From: Candidatus Limnocylindrales bacterium
GTDB lineage: Bacteria; Desulfobacterota; Binatia; UBA1149; CAITLU01
Reading direction: 5' to 3'
NCBI GenBank assembly: GCA_035571835.1
Contig: DATNBU010000001.1
Coordinates: 62,001 to 126,000 of the forward strand
Length of the DNA: 64,000 nt
Shown: positions 16,761 through 25,130 of the stretch, piece by piece
Layout: the number at the start of each line of letters is the position of its first letter
Numbering within the stretch: position 1 is the stretch's first letter
The notes under the pieces: generated by a model
Databases searched by the model: none
The model's input: the letters and a program-made list of their open reading frames with translations, nothing else
What the model was told of the DNA's origin: nothing
Position numbers and translations under genes: made by a program

Positions 16761-17213
16761 TTGTCGCGCGACAGCAAAGCGATCACCGTGCTCATGGCCG
16801 ATGACGATGAAGACGATCGTCTGCTGGCCCGTGATGCGTTCCGGGAATGCGGGCTCGAGATCGACCTGCGGTTCGTCGAGAACGGAGAGGAGCTGCTCGA
16901 ATACCTGCACGGCCATGGGCGCTGGACGAGCTGCCCGACGCCGTCGCTGATCATCCTCGACCTGAACATGCCGCGCATGGACGGACGCCAGGCGCTCGCA
17001 GCGATCAAGGAACACCCCGCACTGCGAAGGATTCCGGTCATCGTGATCACGACCTCCAAGGCCGAGGAGGACGTGCTTCGCAGCTACGACCTCGGCGTGA
17101 GCTCGTTCATCAGCAAACCCGGCAGCTACGAGTCGCTGCTCGCGCTCATCCGCACGCTTTCGAACTACTGGTTCAAGACGGTAAGGCTTCCCGGACACAC
17201 GCCGGTCAGGTGA
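16761..17213 (+). CDS. Single-domain response regulator, Rcp1-like
   Basis: The TTG at 16761 with GGAGG 6 bases upstream gives 150 residues that are one receiver domain. The acidic cluster is D14-D16 (ADDDEDD), the phosphoacceptor D67 (IILDLNMPRMDG), T97/T98 and K119 (SKP). An extended alpha4-beta5 region and a C-terminal LSNYWF are typical of the Rcp1 type that partners phytochrome-like or PAS kinases. It ends 1 base from the convergent receiver-kinase gene, its likely partner. Confidence 0.88.
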   Translation: MSRDSKAITVLMADDDEDDRLLARDAFRECGLEIDLRFVENGEELLEYLHGHGRWTSCPTPSLIILDLNMPRMDGRQALAAIKEHPALRRIPVIVITTSKAEEDVLRSYDLGVSSFISKPGSYESLLALIRTLSNYWFKTVRLPGHTPVR

Positions 17214-17214
17214 T

Positions 17215-18432
17215 TCAGGCGGCGGTCACTGCCGCATCGCCTTCGGCGGGCATCAGGATCGTAAACATCGCGCCGTGTCCGGGAGAGCTTTCGGCCAGGA
17301 TCGTGCCGCTGTGGCGCTCGACGATTCGACGCACGATCGCCAGTCCGATGCCCGATCCTCCGAACTCGCTGCGTCCGTGCAGGCGCTGGAACGGCGCAAA
17401 AATCCGCTCGGCATGCTGCTGCTCGAATCCGATGCCATTGTCCTTGACAGTCAGCTTCCAGCCCGGAGAGCCTGCGCATGTTGCCGGCTCGGCACGGATC
17501 ACGACGTGCGGCACCGCACCGTCGCCCTGGAACTTCATCGCGTTGGCAATCAGGTTCTGGAAGACCTGCCGGAACTGCGTCGGGTCGGCCTGCAGTGTCG
17601 GCATCGGGCCGACGTCGACGACGGCGCCCTTGCTTTCGATCAGCACCTCGAGATCGCCGAGCACCTCGCGCACGACTTCGCCGAGATCGACCGGCACGAA
17701 CGGCCTCGCACGCGTGACCACACGCGAGAACTCGAGAAGGTCGTCGATCAGCGTCTGCATGCGTCCGGCGGCGTTCATCATGCGCTCGATGTAGTCGTTG
17801 CCCTGGTCGCCGAGCTGCCCGTCGAACCGTTGCCGCAGCCGGTCGCCGAACACGACGATCTTGCGAAGCGGCTCCTGCAGGTCGTGGCTGGCGACCGACG
17901 CGAACTGCTGCAGCTCGCGGTTGCTGGCCTCGAGCTGCGCCGCTACGCGCTCGAGGCGTTCCTGGGCGAGCTTGCGTGCCCGGATCTCGCCTTCGAGCGC
18001 CGTGTTGTCGCGCTCGAGGCGGCGGCTGCGGTTTCGCTCGATCGCATAGCGCATCGACCGGACCAGCGACTGTCCGTCGGCCTTGCCTTTGACGAGGTAG
18101 TCCTGCGCGCCTTCGTTGAGCGCGCGCACGGCGAGGCGTTCGTCGTCGTTTCCGGTCAGCACGACGATCGCTACCTCCGGATCGGCTTCGTGGATTTTCT
18201 CGAAGGTATCGAAGCCGCGGCTGTCGGGCAGCGACAGATCCGACAGGACGACGTGGAACGGCGATGAAATCAGCGTCCTGCGAGCGGCGTCGAGCGTGCC
18301 GACGCGGGAAATCTCGAATTGCCCGGGCGCCGCTTTGGTCAGCGCGCGCTGCAGCAGGAAGGCATCGTCCTCGTCGTCTTCGACGAGGAGGATGCGAATC
18401 GGTTCTGCTGTCAGACCTCCCCCTGAGCTCAT
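17215..18432 (-). CDS. Receiver-histidine kinase
   Basis: In this 405-residue protein an N-terminal receiver (D65 in SDLSLPDSRG, K115) is followed by a coiled-coil linker (about 130-175), a HisKA domain with H183 (SHDLQEPLRK), and an HATPase_c with NLIANAMKFQ, DNGIGF and GSGIGLAIV. There are no transmembrane segments, so it is cytoplasmic and should receive phosphate or signal through its own receiver. The DLQEP and PFQRLH wording is that of bacteriophytochrome-like kinases. It converges on the single-domain regulator. Confidence 0.88.
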   Translation of the reverse strand: MSSGGGLTAEPIRILLVEDDEDDAFLLQRALTKAAPGQFEISRVGTLDAARRTLISSPFHVVLSDLSLPDSRGFDTFEKIHEADPEVAIVVLTGNDDERLAVRALNEGAQDYLVKGKADGQSLVRSMRYAIERNRSRRLERDNTALEGEIRARKLAQERLERVAAQLEASNRELQQFASVASHDLQEPLRKIVVFGDRLRQRFDGQLGDQGNDYIERMMNAAGRMQTLIDDLLEFSRVVTRARPFVPVDLGEVVREVLGDLEVLIESKGAVVDVGPMPTLQADPTQFRQVFQNLIANAMKFQGDGAVPHVVIRAEPATCAGSPGWKLTVKDNGIGFEQQHAERIFAPFQRLHGRSEFGGSGIGLAIVRRIVERHSGTILAESSPGHGAMFTILMPAEGDAAVTAA

Positions 18433-18498
18433 CGCGATTCTTATGCGCGAAATCTCCTGGCCAGTGAAGCGCTCGCCGTCCTGGAGCCGCGCTGCGCT

Positions 18499-19665
18499 TT
18501 ACTGGTTCTTTCCGGTCGTCTCGCTGTTTTCGGTTGCGGCCTTTGGAAGGAACGTCCTCGCGATTTCCGGAGACGGTGGATGGCAGTGGCCCTGCCGTGC
18601 AAAAAGCATCTCGCGACAGAAATCGAGCTTCCTGCCTGCGCACAAGTGCTCGGCCCATTTCGAGCCGTCCTCGACCGCTGTTACCTCCGGAACTCCGTCG
18701 CAGAAATGTTCGGTCTTCTTCGTCTTGGCGAGACATGCGCGCGCGAAGAACCGGGCCCAGTAGCGGCAGCGATCATCCCGGCATCGGTCCTGGCGGCCCT
18801 GGCCTTCGAGCATGCAGCCGTCGTCGTTGGTGTCCTCGGCGAACTCGAACGCCTCCTGGACGGCGTGCCTGGTGAAGTCGTCCATGTCCTTCATGGATTC
18901 GATCGGTACAGCCGACTCCGGGTACTTGAACGGCGGCGGGTTCTTCGGATCGAAGACCGTCAGAGTGGCGAACGGCTCGGGTTCCTTGCCGTCGGTCTTC
19001 GCACCGTCGATTTTGGGCTTGGCGACTTTGAGATCGATCGGCTTGAGCAGCAGCGAACGCGTGATCCACGTATCGGAATGCTCGAATCCGGCCTTGACCG
19101 CGCCGAGCCATGTGCCGAGGCCGAGCATCAGCGACGCAGCGCAGGATCCGATGACGATCACCTGCATCATTCGCGGGGTGATGCGAGTGCGCCAGTCCTG
19201 CCCCGGGCTGAAGCCGTTCTTGAATGCCTGGATCGAGAGCGATCCGAAATAGCCGTTGAGGACCAGCAGCATCGTCACCGGGGCAAGCGCGATGCGGATG
19301 CCGGCGGCGATATGATCGGTCGCCGTGCCGTGGTCGAGCATGTCGGGCAAACCATGAGAGATCACGATCAGGTCGGCCAGCACCGCACCCACGCAGGCCA
19401 GCAGCGGCCCCGGTGCACGCGAGATCGACGATGCCGCCAGCAGGATCGTTCCGAACCCAGCCGCCAGGTCCCAGAGCGGCGGCGCCACGTGGACAGTGTC
19501 GAGGAAATCGAGCAGGCCGAACACGAGAATCACGATCGCCCAGGACGCCGCGATGCGAATGCCGAGCGTGCTGCGCTTTTTTGCCTCGGCGTAAACCTTG
19601 GCGACACCGCTTCGCAGGTCGTGCGCCTGCCAGCCTTCCTGAAGGAGTTCCTGTTCGTCGGCCAT
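18499..19665 (-). CDS. Membrane protein with Cys-rich C-terminal tail, unknown function
   Basis: This 388-residue protein has about five hydrophobic segments between residues 35 and 195. A long soluble C-terminal part contains about nine cysteines in patterns such as CMLEGQGRQDRCRDDRC and CRYWARFFARAC. This suggests a periplasmic, disulfide-rich domain. The N-terminal 30 residues are charged and cytoplasmic. No family is recognised. It starts 6 bases after the acyl-CoA synthetase stop, so the two may be co-transcribed. Confidence 0.75.
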   Translation of the reverse strand: MADEQELLQEGWQAHDLRSGVAKVYAEAKKRSTLGIRIAASWAIVILVFGLLDFLDTVHVAPPLWDLAAGFGTILLAASSISRAPGPLLACVGAVLADLIVISHGLPDMLDHGTATDHIAAGIRIALAPVTMLLVLNGYFGSLSIQAFKNGFSPGQDWRTRITPRMMQVIVIGSCAASLMLGLGTWLGAVKAGFEHSDTWITRSLLLKPIDLKVAKPKIDGAKTDGKEPEPFATLTVFDPKNPPPFKYPESAVPIESMKDMDDFTRHAVQEAFEFAEDTNDDGCMLEGQGRQDRCRDDRCRYWARFFARACLAKTKKTEHFCDGVPEVTAVEDGSKWAEHLCAGRKLDFCREMLFARQGHCHPPSPEIARTFLPKAATENSETTGKNQ

Positions 19666-19671
19666 ATCTGC

Positions 19672-21495
19672 TCAGCGCTCCAGAAGCGGCAATCGCTCGG
19701 CCTTCGCGAAATCGTCTCGCAGCCGGTCGTAATCGCCCGCTGTGAACGGCTTGAAGGTCTTGTCGCCCCGCTCCCGCCAGAAAAGTGGATCGTGGATCTT
19801 CGATGGATGAAAATGAACTGCCTTGAGATTGCGGATCAGGATCTTCTGCGTACCGGTGTACTCGAAATCGTCGACGACGCGCACGAAGTCGGGAAACCAT
19901 TTGCGGTCCATGCCGCCTTCGACGACCTGGCGCTCGCAGAAGTCGAAAAAGCCCGCCGCGTCGAAGCTGGCGCCTTCGCGCAACTTGAGCGCGACCATCA
20001 CGAGCTCGTCCGAAACCGCGCACGGTACGCCGTACGCTGCAGCAAGCGTGACATCCGGGTGTTCCTGCAGAAGGCGCGCAACCTGCAGGGCGGAGAAGTT
20101 CTCGCCGTCTTTTCGGATCCAGTCGTCGGTTCTTCCGTCGAAGAAGAGATATCGCTTGCCGTCCTGCAGCAGAATGTGGCCGAGGTCGCCCGAATGGTAG
20201 ATGCCGTCGCGATACTTCTGCGTATTGGCCGACTGGTTATCGAAATAGCCCTGGAACAGCGCCGTATCGTCCGCGATCCGGCAGATCTCGCCGACCGCCT
20301 GCTCGTAGTTGAGGATGTGACCGTCGGCGGCAATCTCGGCCGCAGGGCATTCGTTGCCGCGACCGTCGAGGATGCGCACCGCGTCGTCGGTGACCTCGCC
20401 GACGCTTCCGCGCGGATCGTTCTTTCGCCGGTACGTCGCGATCGCCGCTTCGGTCGAGCCGTACAGCTCGAACATGTCCTCGAGTCCCATCCAGTCGATG
20501 AAGCGGTCGATGTCGGGCGGCGAGGCACCGTTGCCGATCGCATAACGGAAGTGGTTGTCGGGATGATGCGTGACCTCGCGGCGCAGGCGCTCGATGTCGC
20601 CTCCGTATTCGCGCTCGAGCGCCTGAAGGACGTAGTGCACGGGCTCGCCGACGTAGTTCCAGTACGTGACGCCGTAGTCGAGCACGTCGGAGACGAACCT
20701 GGTCGCGGAGAACCGCTCGCGGATGCCGAGGGTTCCGCCGACCCAGAACGTCGGCATGAAGCCGATGAACATCGAGTTCGAATGAAACAGCGGCATGCAC
20801 GTATAGCCGCAGTCGTCCTGACCGAGCTCGAGGCGCGACGAGACGCCGATGCCGGTCGCACAGAGTTTGAAATGATTGTTGTTGATGCCCTTCGGAAGCC
20901 CGGTCGTCCCCGACGTATAGATGATCATCAGGTTCGTACCCGGCGTCACGTCGGCCTCCGGGTACGGAAGGCTCACGCCGGGCGCACCGGCTTCGACCGC
21001 CATGCAGGCAAGGTAATCGGCATGCGTCTCGATCGTCGCCGTGCCCGAGGTCGGCAGGTAAAGGATATTCTCGCGAGTGACGTGCTCGAGCTTGTCGGCG
21101 ACCTTTTCGACCTCGTCGCGGAACTTCTCGTCGACGACGACAAGCCGCGCGCGTGACTGGTTGAGGACGCCCGCAAGCGTCGGCCCGCGAAGGCCCGTGT
21201 TGACGCCGAACAGCGTCAGGCCCGCAATCCCGCATCCGCCGTAGAGCGACAGGAGCTCGAGGTGGTTTTCGAGCAGCATCGCGACGTGGCCCGGATGGCG
21301 GTCGTCGATGGTGCCGAGGCGGCCGAGCAGGAAGTGGGCGGCGCGGGTCGATTCGTCCCGGTAGCGCCCGTACGTCCAGGACCGTTCGTGCTGGCGAAGG
21401 AAGATTTTCCCCGACGCTTCCGGATGATCGGCGCGGGCCTGGATCTGGTCACGCAGCGTGTAGTTGGCTTCGAACGTCAGTGGCTCGCTGGACAA
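19672..21495 (-). CDS. Acyl-CoA synthetase, very-long-chain/FATP-like
   Basis: The start is taken as TTG at 21495 with AGGAG 7 bases upstream, giving 607 residues. A longer in-frame extension would be encoded by a degenerate tandem repeat and looks non-coding. The enzyme has the AMP-binding motif IIYTSGTTGLPKG, ELYGSTEA, and the late GRTDDWIRKDGENFSA with the adenylation-domain Asp/Lys. This matches the FATP/ACSVL branch. It activates fatty acids or other hydrophobic carboxylates (possibly bile-acid-like) to CoA thioesters. Confidence 0.85.
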   Translation of the reverse strand: MSSEPLTFEANYTLRDQIQARADHPEASGKIFLRQHERSWTYGRYRDESTRAAHFLLGRLGTIDDRHPGHVAMLLENHLELLSLYGGCGIAGLTLFGVNTGLRGPTLAGVLNQSRARLVVVDEKFRDEVEKVADKLEHVTRENILYLPTSGTATIETHADYLACMAVEAGAPGVSLPYPEADVTPGTNLMIIYTSGTTGLPKGINNNHFKLCATGIGVSSRLELGQDDCGYTCMPLFHSNSMFIGFMPTFWVGGTLGIRERFSATRFVSDVLDYGVTYWNYVGEPVHYVLQALEREYGGDIERLRREVTHHPDNHFRYAIGNGASPPDIDRFIDWMGLEDMFELYGSTEAAIATYRRKNDPRGSVGEVTDDAVRILDGRGNECPAAEIAADGHILNYEQAVGEICRIADDTALFQGYFDNQSANTQKYRDGIYHSGDLGHILLQDGKRYLFFDGRTDDWIRKDGENFSALQVARLLQEHPDVTLAAAYGVPCAVSDELVMVALKLREGASFDAAGFFDFCERQVVEGGMDRKWFPDFVRVVDDFEYTGTQKILIRNLKAVHFHPSKIHDPLFWRERGDKTFKPFTAGDYDRLRDDFAKAERLPLLER

Positions 21496-21513
21496 CGGTC
21501 GGCTCCTGTCAGG

Positions 21514-21641
21514 GCTTCGCCCGATCGCACGAGGTCTTCGCCCGGTCGCGCGAGGCTTTCGCCCGAATCGAGCAAGGTTTTCGCACGGATCGAGCAGGGC
21601 TTCGCCCGGATCGAGCAAGGGCTTCGCCCGGATCGAAGAAG
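21514..21641 (+). repeat. Degenerate 21-22 bp tandem repeat
   Basis: About six head-to-tail units of the form CTTCGCCCGGATCGAGCAAG, with one or two changes each and units of 21 or 22 bases, lie between the PAS kinase stop and the acyl-CoA synthetase start. Because unit length varies, the reading frame is not kept, which argues against coding. Confidence 0.75.
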
Positions 21642-21684
21642 ATACACGCCGGAATACCTTGGAGCCAGCAGGCGGGACCGGGAC

Positions 21685-23379
21685 TCAGGCAACGGCAGGA
21701 GCTGCGGCGTCATCGCCGCCCACGAAGACATCGTCGTCGAGTGCCGACTGCGTTCGCTTGGGGACCGGAAGGCGGAACAGGAACGTCGCTCCCTCGCCGA
21801 GGCGGCCCTCGGCCGAGACCGAGCCGCCGTGCCGCCGGACGATCCGTTCGACGGTCGCCAGCCCGATGCCGGAGCCTTCGAACTGGTCGCTGCGATGCAG
21901 GCGCGAGAACGGACGGAACAGCTGGCCGGTCTGTTTCGGATCGAAGCCGATTCCGTTGTCGCGGACGAAGTACGAAACCGAATCACCCGCTCTCTGGTGC
22001 ACACCGATCGCGATGTGCGCCTCCGGCCGGGTCTCGGTGTACTTGAACGCATTGCCGAGAAGATTCTGCACGACGAGGCGGAGCAGCCCCGCGTCGCCCC
22101 ATGCAAGCAGCCCGTTTCCGATTTCCCATTCGATCTTGCGGCCCGGCGACACCGAGCGCAGCTCTTCGATGATCGATCGTGCAACCTCGGCAAGGTTGAC
22201 GACTTCCTTTTCGATCCGGTCGTTTCCGGCCCGCGACAGCGTGAGCAGATCGTTGATGATGTGGTCCATGCGTCCCGCGGCGCGCTCGATCCGGCCGAGC
22301 AGCTCGCGCTCGTCGTCGCTCAGGCGCTCGCCGACGTCCTCGACCAGAGTCTCGACAAAACCGTTCATCGCCCGCAGCGGCGCTCTGAGATCGTGGGAGA
22401 CCGAGTAGCTGAATGCTTCGAGCTCGCCGACCGCGATCTCGAGATCCTCGGTGCGCTGACGGACTTTTTCCTCGAGCTCGACGTTGAGGCTCTGCAGGGC
22501 TTCTTCCGCACGCATGCGGCGCGTGATGTCGCGCTCGATCATCGACACGCCGATGATCGCACCGCGATCGTCGAGAATCGGCGAGAAGCTGGCCGAGACA
22601 TCGAAGCTCGTACCGTCGCTGCGCAGCCGCACCGATTCGACTTCGTCGACCCGCTCTCCCCCGGCCACGCGCGCGACGAGCGAAACCAGCTCAGCCTCGT
22701 GCTCGGGCGGAATCAGCATCGACGACGAGCGATCGATGATCTGCTCGCGCGTGTAGCCGTACACGCGCGTCGCGCCGGCGTTCCAGCTGACGATGGTTCC
22801 CGAAAGGGATTGTCCGATGATCGCGTCGGCCGACGATTCGACGATCGACGCGAGGTAACCGGAACGCAGCTCGGCCCGGCGCCGTTCGGCGATCTCGCGG
22901 TGAAGCTGCGCGTTGACGAGGCGAAGCTGGTCACTTCGCTGGCCGGCGGAGGACTCCACGACGTCGACCTGCTGGCGCAGCATCGCGCGCGCCGAATCCC
23001 GCTGGCGAAGAAAGACGACGACCATTGCGATCGCGGCGACGACCGTCGTGCGTCCGATCGCAGCCATCCATGCAGGGTCGACGATCGCCGGCGCGGCGGC
23101 GCCCGAACTAAGAAACGGCGCGACCAGGACCAGCGTGGCTGCGGAGGCTGCGGCAATCGCTGCACCGAGCGGACCGGACGTCGCCTGAGCCAGCACGACG
23201 ACCAGCAGATACGGAAGCCCGAACATCATGCTGTCGGGAGCGTGAAGATCGAGGAAGAAAAGAAGGCCGGAAAGGACGACCGGCATGAGCAGCCGAATCG
23301 CCTGTGACGGCGTCTTCTGGGACGCCCATTGCATTCCCATCGTTACGTTCACGGCCTCCCCCATTCTGTCGTCGTCCAT
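21685..23379 (-). CDS. Membrane PAS-domain sensor histidine kinase
   Basis: The ATG at 23379 with GGAGC upstream gives 564 residues. Two to four membrane segments lie between about 29 and 125, then a coiled coil, one PAS domain (about 175-290, WNAGATRVYGYTREQI), HisKA with H329 (YSVSHDLRAPLRAMNGF), and HATPase_c with NLLGNAFKYT, DNGIGF and GSGIGLATV. The kinase core is of the same bacteriophytochrome-like group as the receiver-kinase at 17215. No adjacent response regulator is present. The signal is unknown. Confidence 0.87.
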   Translation of the reverse strand: MDDDRMGEAVNVTMGMQWASQKTPSQAIRLLMPVVLSGLLFFLDLHAPDSMMFGLPYLLVVVLAQATSGPLGAAIAAASAATLVLVAPFLSSGAAAPAIVDPAWMAAIGRTTVVAAIAMVVVFLRQRDSARAMLRQQVDVVESSAGQRSDQLRLVNAQLHREIAERRRAELRSGYLASIVESSADAIIGQSLSGTIVSWNAGATRVYGYTREQIIDRSSSMLIPPEHEAELVSLVARVAGGERVDEVESVRLRSDGTSFDVSASFSPILDDRGAIIGVSMIERDITRRMRAEEALQSLNVELEEKVRQRTEDLEIAVGELEAFSYSVSHDLRAPLRAMNGFVETLVEDVGERLSDDERELLGRIERAAGRMDHIINDLLTLSRAGNDRIEKEVVNLAEVARSIIEELRSVSPGRKIEWEIGNGLLAWGDAGLLRLVVQNLLGNAFKYTETRPEAHIAIGVHQRAGDSVSYFVRDNGIGFDPKQTGQLFRPFSRLHRSDQFEGSGIGLATVERIVRRHGGSVSAEGRLGEGATFLFRLPVPKRTQSALDDDVFVGGDDAAAPAVA

Positions 23380-23535
23380 CGTGCGCTCCGCTCGGCCAGG
23401 ACGCGGAGCTGCGGACAACGGTACTCGTGCCTGGCAAAAAGATGGCCAGGGCAACCCCGCGTGCCGAAGTTAGCTGTACACCGGATGCGTATGCAATGAC
23501 CGGAGGCAAGAAAACGATTGAGAGCGTGCGCAGTT

Positions 23536-25041
23536 TCAGGCCCGGGAGCTGCCGGCCGGCCGCGCTTCGAAGCGACCTTCGAGATAGGCGGCGATCTTTC
23601 CGTCGACCGGAAGCTGGAACGACTTGGTCGTCAGATACTCTTCGAGCCCGTAGACGCCGAGCTCGCAGCCGATTCCCGACTGCTTGATCCCGCGAAACGG
23701 CGCCACCGTGTTGAAGGTGCCGCCGTTGATGTCGATCCCGCCAGTGTCGATGCGGCGACCGACCCGCATCGCCCGCTCGACGTCTTTCGACCAGATTGCG
23801 CCGCCGAGGCCGAAAATCGTGCCGTTTGCGATGCGCACCGCGTCGTCTTCACCGTCGTACGGAAGGATCGTCAGCACGGGACCGAAGATTTCCTCCTGCG
23901 CAATCGACATGTCCGGCGTCACATCGCCGAAAACTGTAGGCCGTACAAAAAACCCGCGCTCGAGATCCTCGGGCCGTTCGAGCCCGCCGGCAACCAGTGT
24001 CGCGCCTTCTTCGATTCCGCGCCGGATGTGCTCGCGGACGCTTTCGTACTGGTGGCGGCTGACCTGCGGTCCCATGCGTGTGGTGCCCGGCGCCGGCGGC
24101 ACGCGCGGATCGCCGGTTTTGATCACGTTCTCAGCGACGTCTTTCGCGATGCGGCACGCCTCTTCGTGCATCGAGCGAGGCACGAGCATCCGCGTCCATG
24201 CCGCACACGTCTGACCCGCGTTCGTATACGCATGATGGACTCCGGCGCGGATCACCGAAGGATCGGCATCGTCGAGGATCACGTTGGCGGCCTTGCCGCC
24301 GAGCTCGAGCGATACTTCCTTGATGGACTGTGCAGCCAGCGCCATGATCCGGCGGCCGACGTCGGTGCTGCCGGTAAGCGATACCATGTCGACGTCCGGA
24401 TGCGTGGCCATCGCTTCGCCGATCTCGCTGCCCTTGCCCGAGAGGAAATTGAAGACGCCCGGCGGCAGATGGCGCCCGGCGATCTCGGCGAACAGGAAAC
24501 ACGACAACGCAACTTCGCAGCTCGGCTTGACGACGACCGTGCAGCCCGCGGCAAGCGCCGGTCCGACTTTCGCGGTGATCTGATGGATCGGGTAGTTCCA
24601 CGGCGTGATCGCTGCAACGACGCCCTTCGGTTCGCGTACGACGACCGAGTTGCCGATGCGCTGCTCGAACGGGAACTCGCCGCGCGTCAGCAGATCCGCG
24701 TAGAAACGGATCGTCGAGGCGGGAAAGCCCACCATATACTGCGCGGTCATCGCGGCCGGGGATCCGAGCTCTTCGACGATGACGTCGCCGAGCTCGCCGG
24801 CACGCGCGTCCATCTCGTCGGCGATTGCGCGCAGGCAGCGGCCACGCTCTTCGGCCGGCGTGAGCTTCCAGTCGACCAGCGCGCTGCGCGCCGCACGAAC
24901 CGCCGCGTCGACATCGGTCCTGTCTGCGCGCGGAATCCGGCCGCAGATTTCTTCGGTGGTTGGATTGACGATGTCGAAGTGGCCGGAGCCGTTGGGCTCG
25001 ATCCATTTTCCGCCGACAAGAATCTTCTCGAAGGTATGCAT
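23536..25041 (-). CDS. Aldehyde dehydrogenase (NAD(P)+)
   Basis: The ATG at 25041 with GGAGA upstream gives 501 residues. Catalytic features are N149 (TPWNYP), K172 (VKPSCE), E246 (LELGGK) and the nucleophile C279 (NAGQTCAAWTR). The NAD site has GSTDVGRRI and the end has EEIFGPVL and GIDINGG. It oxidises an aldehyde to the acid; the actual aldehyde is unknown. It is divergent from the lysyl-oxidase-like gene, whose family makes aldehydes from amines, but a link is speculative. Confidence 0.9.
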   Translation of the reverse strand: MHTFEKILVGGKWIEPNGSGHFDIVNPTTEEICGRIPRADRTDVDAAVRAARSALVDWKLTPAEERGRCLRAIADEMDARAGELGDVIVEELGSPAAMTAQYMVGFPASTIRFYADLLTRGEFPFEQRIGNSVVVREPKGVVAAITPWNYPIHQITAKVGPALAAGCTVVVKPSCEVALSCFLFAEIAGRHLPPGVFNFLSGKGSEIGEAMATHPDVDMVSLTGSTDVGRRIMALAAQSIKEVSLELGGKAANVILDDADPSVIRAGVHHAYTNAGQTCAAWTRMLVPRSMHEEACRIAKDVAENVIKTGDPRVPPAPGTTRMGPQVSRHQYESVREHIRRGIEEGATLVAGGLERPEDLERGFFVRPTVFGDVTPDMSIAQEEIFGPVLTILPYDGEDDAVRIANGTIFGLGGAIWSKDVERAMRVGRRIDTGGIDINGGTFNTVAPFRGIKQSGIGCELGVYGLEEYLTTKSFQLPVDGKIAAYLEGRFEARPAGSSRA

Positions 25042-25130
25042 GGCAGGTCTCCGACCGCCTGATTGCCAGATAGATGGTCGCGACGCCACAGGCGGTGTGC
25101 TACGCAGGCGGAACGGGGGAACTTCGGGGG

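Noticed and set aside
18580-21156. An 858-codon plus-strand frame
   Set aside because: Antisense to the membrane protein and acyl-CoA synthetase, with no recognisable protein features.
21514-21641. CRISPR array
   Set aside because: The units are contiguous, degenerate and without spacers; no cas gene is present.
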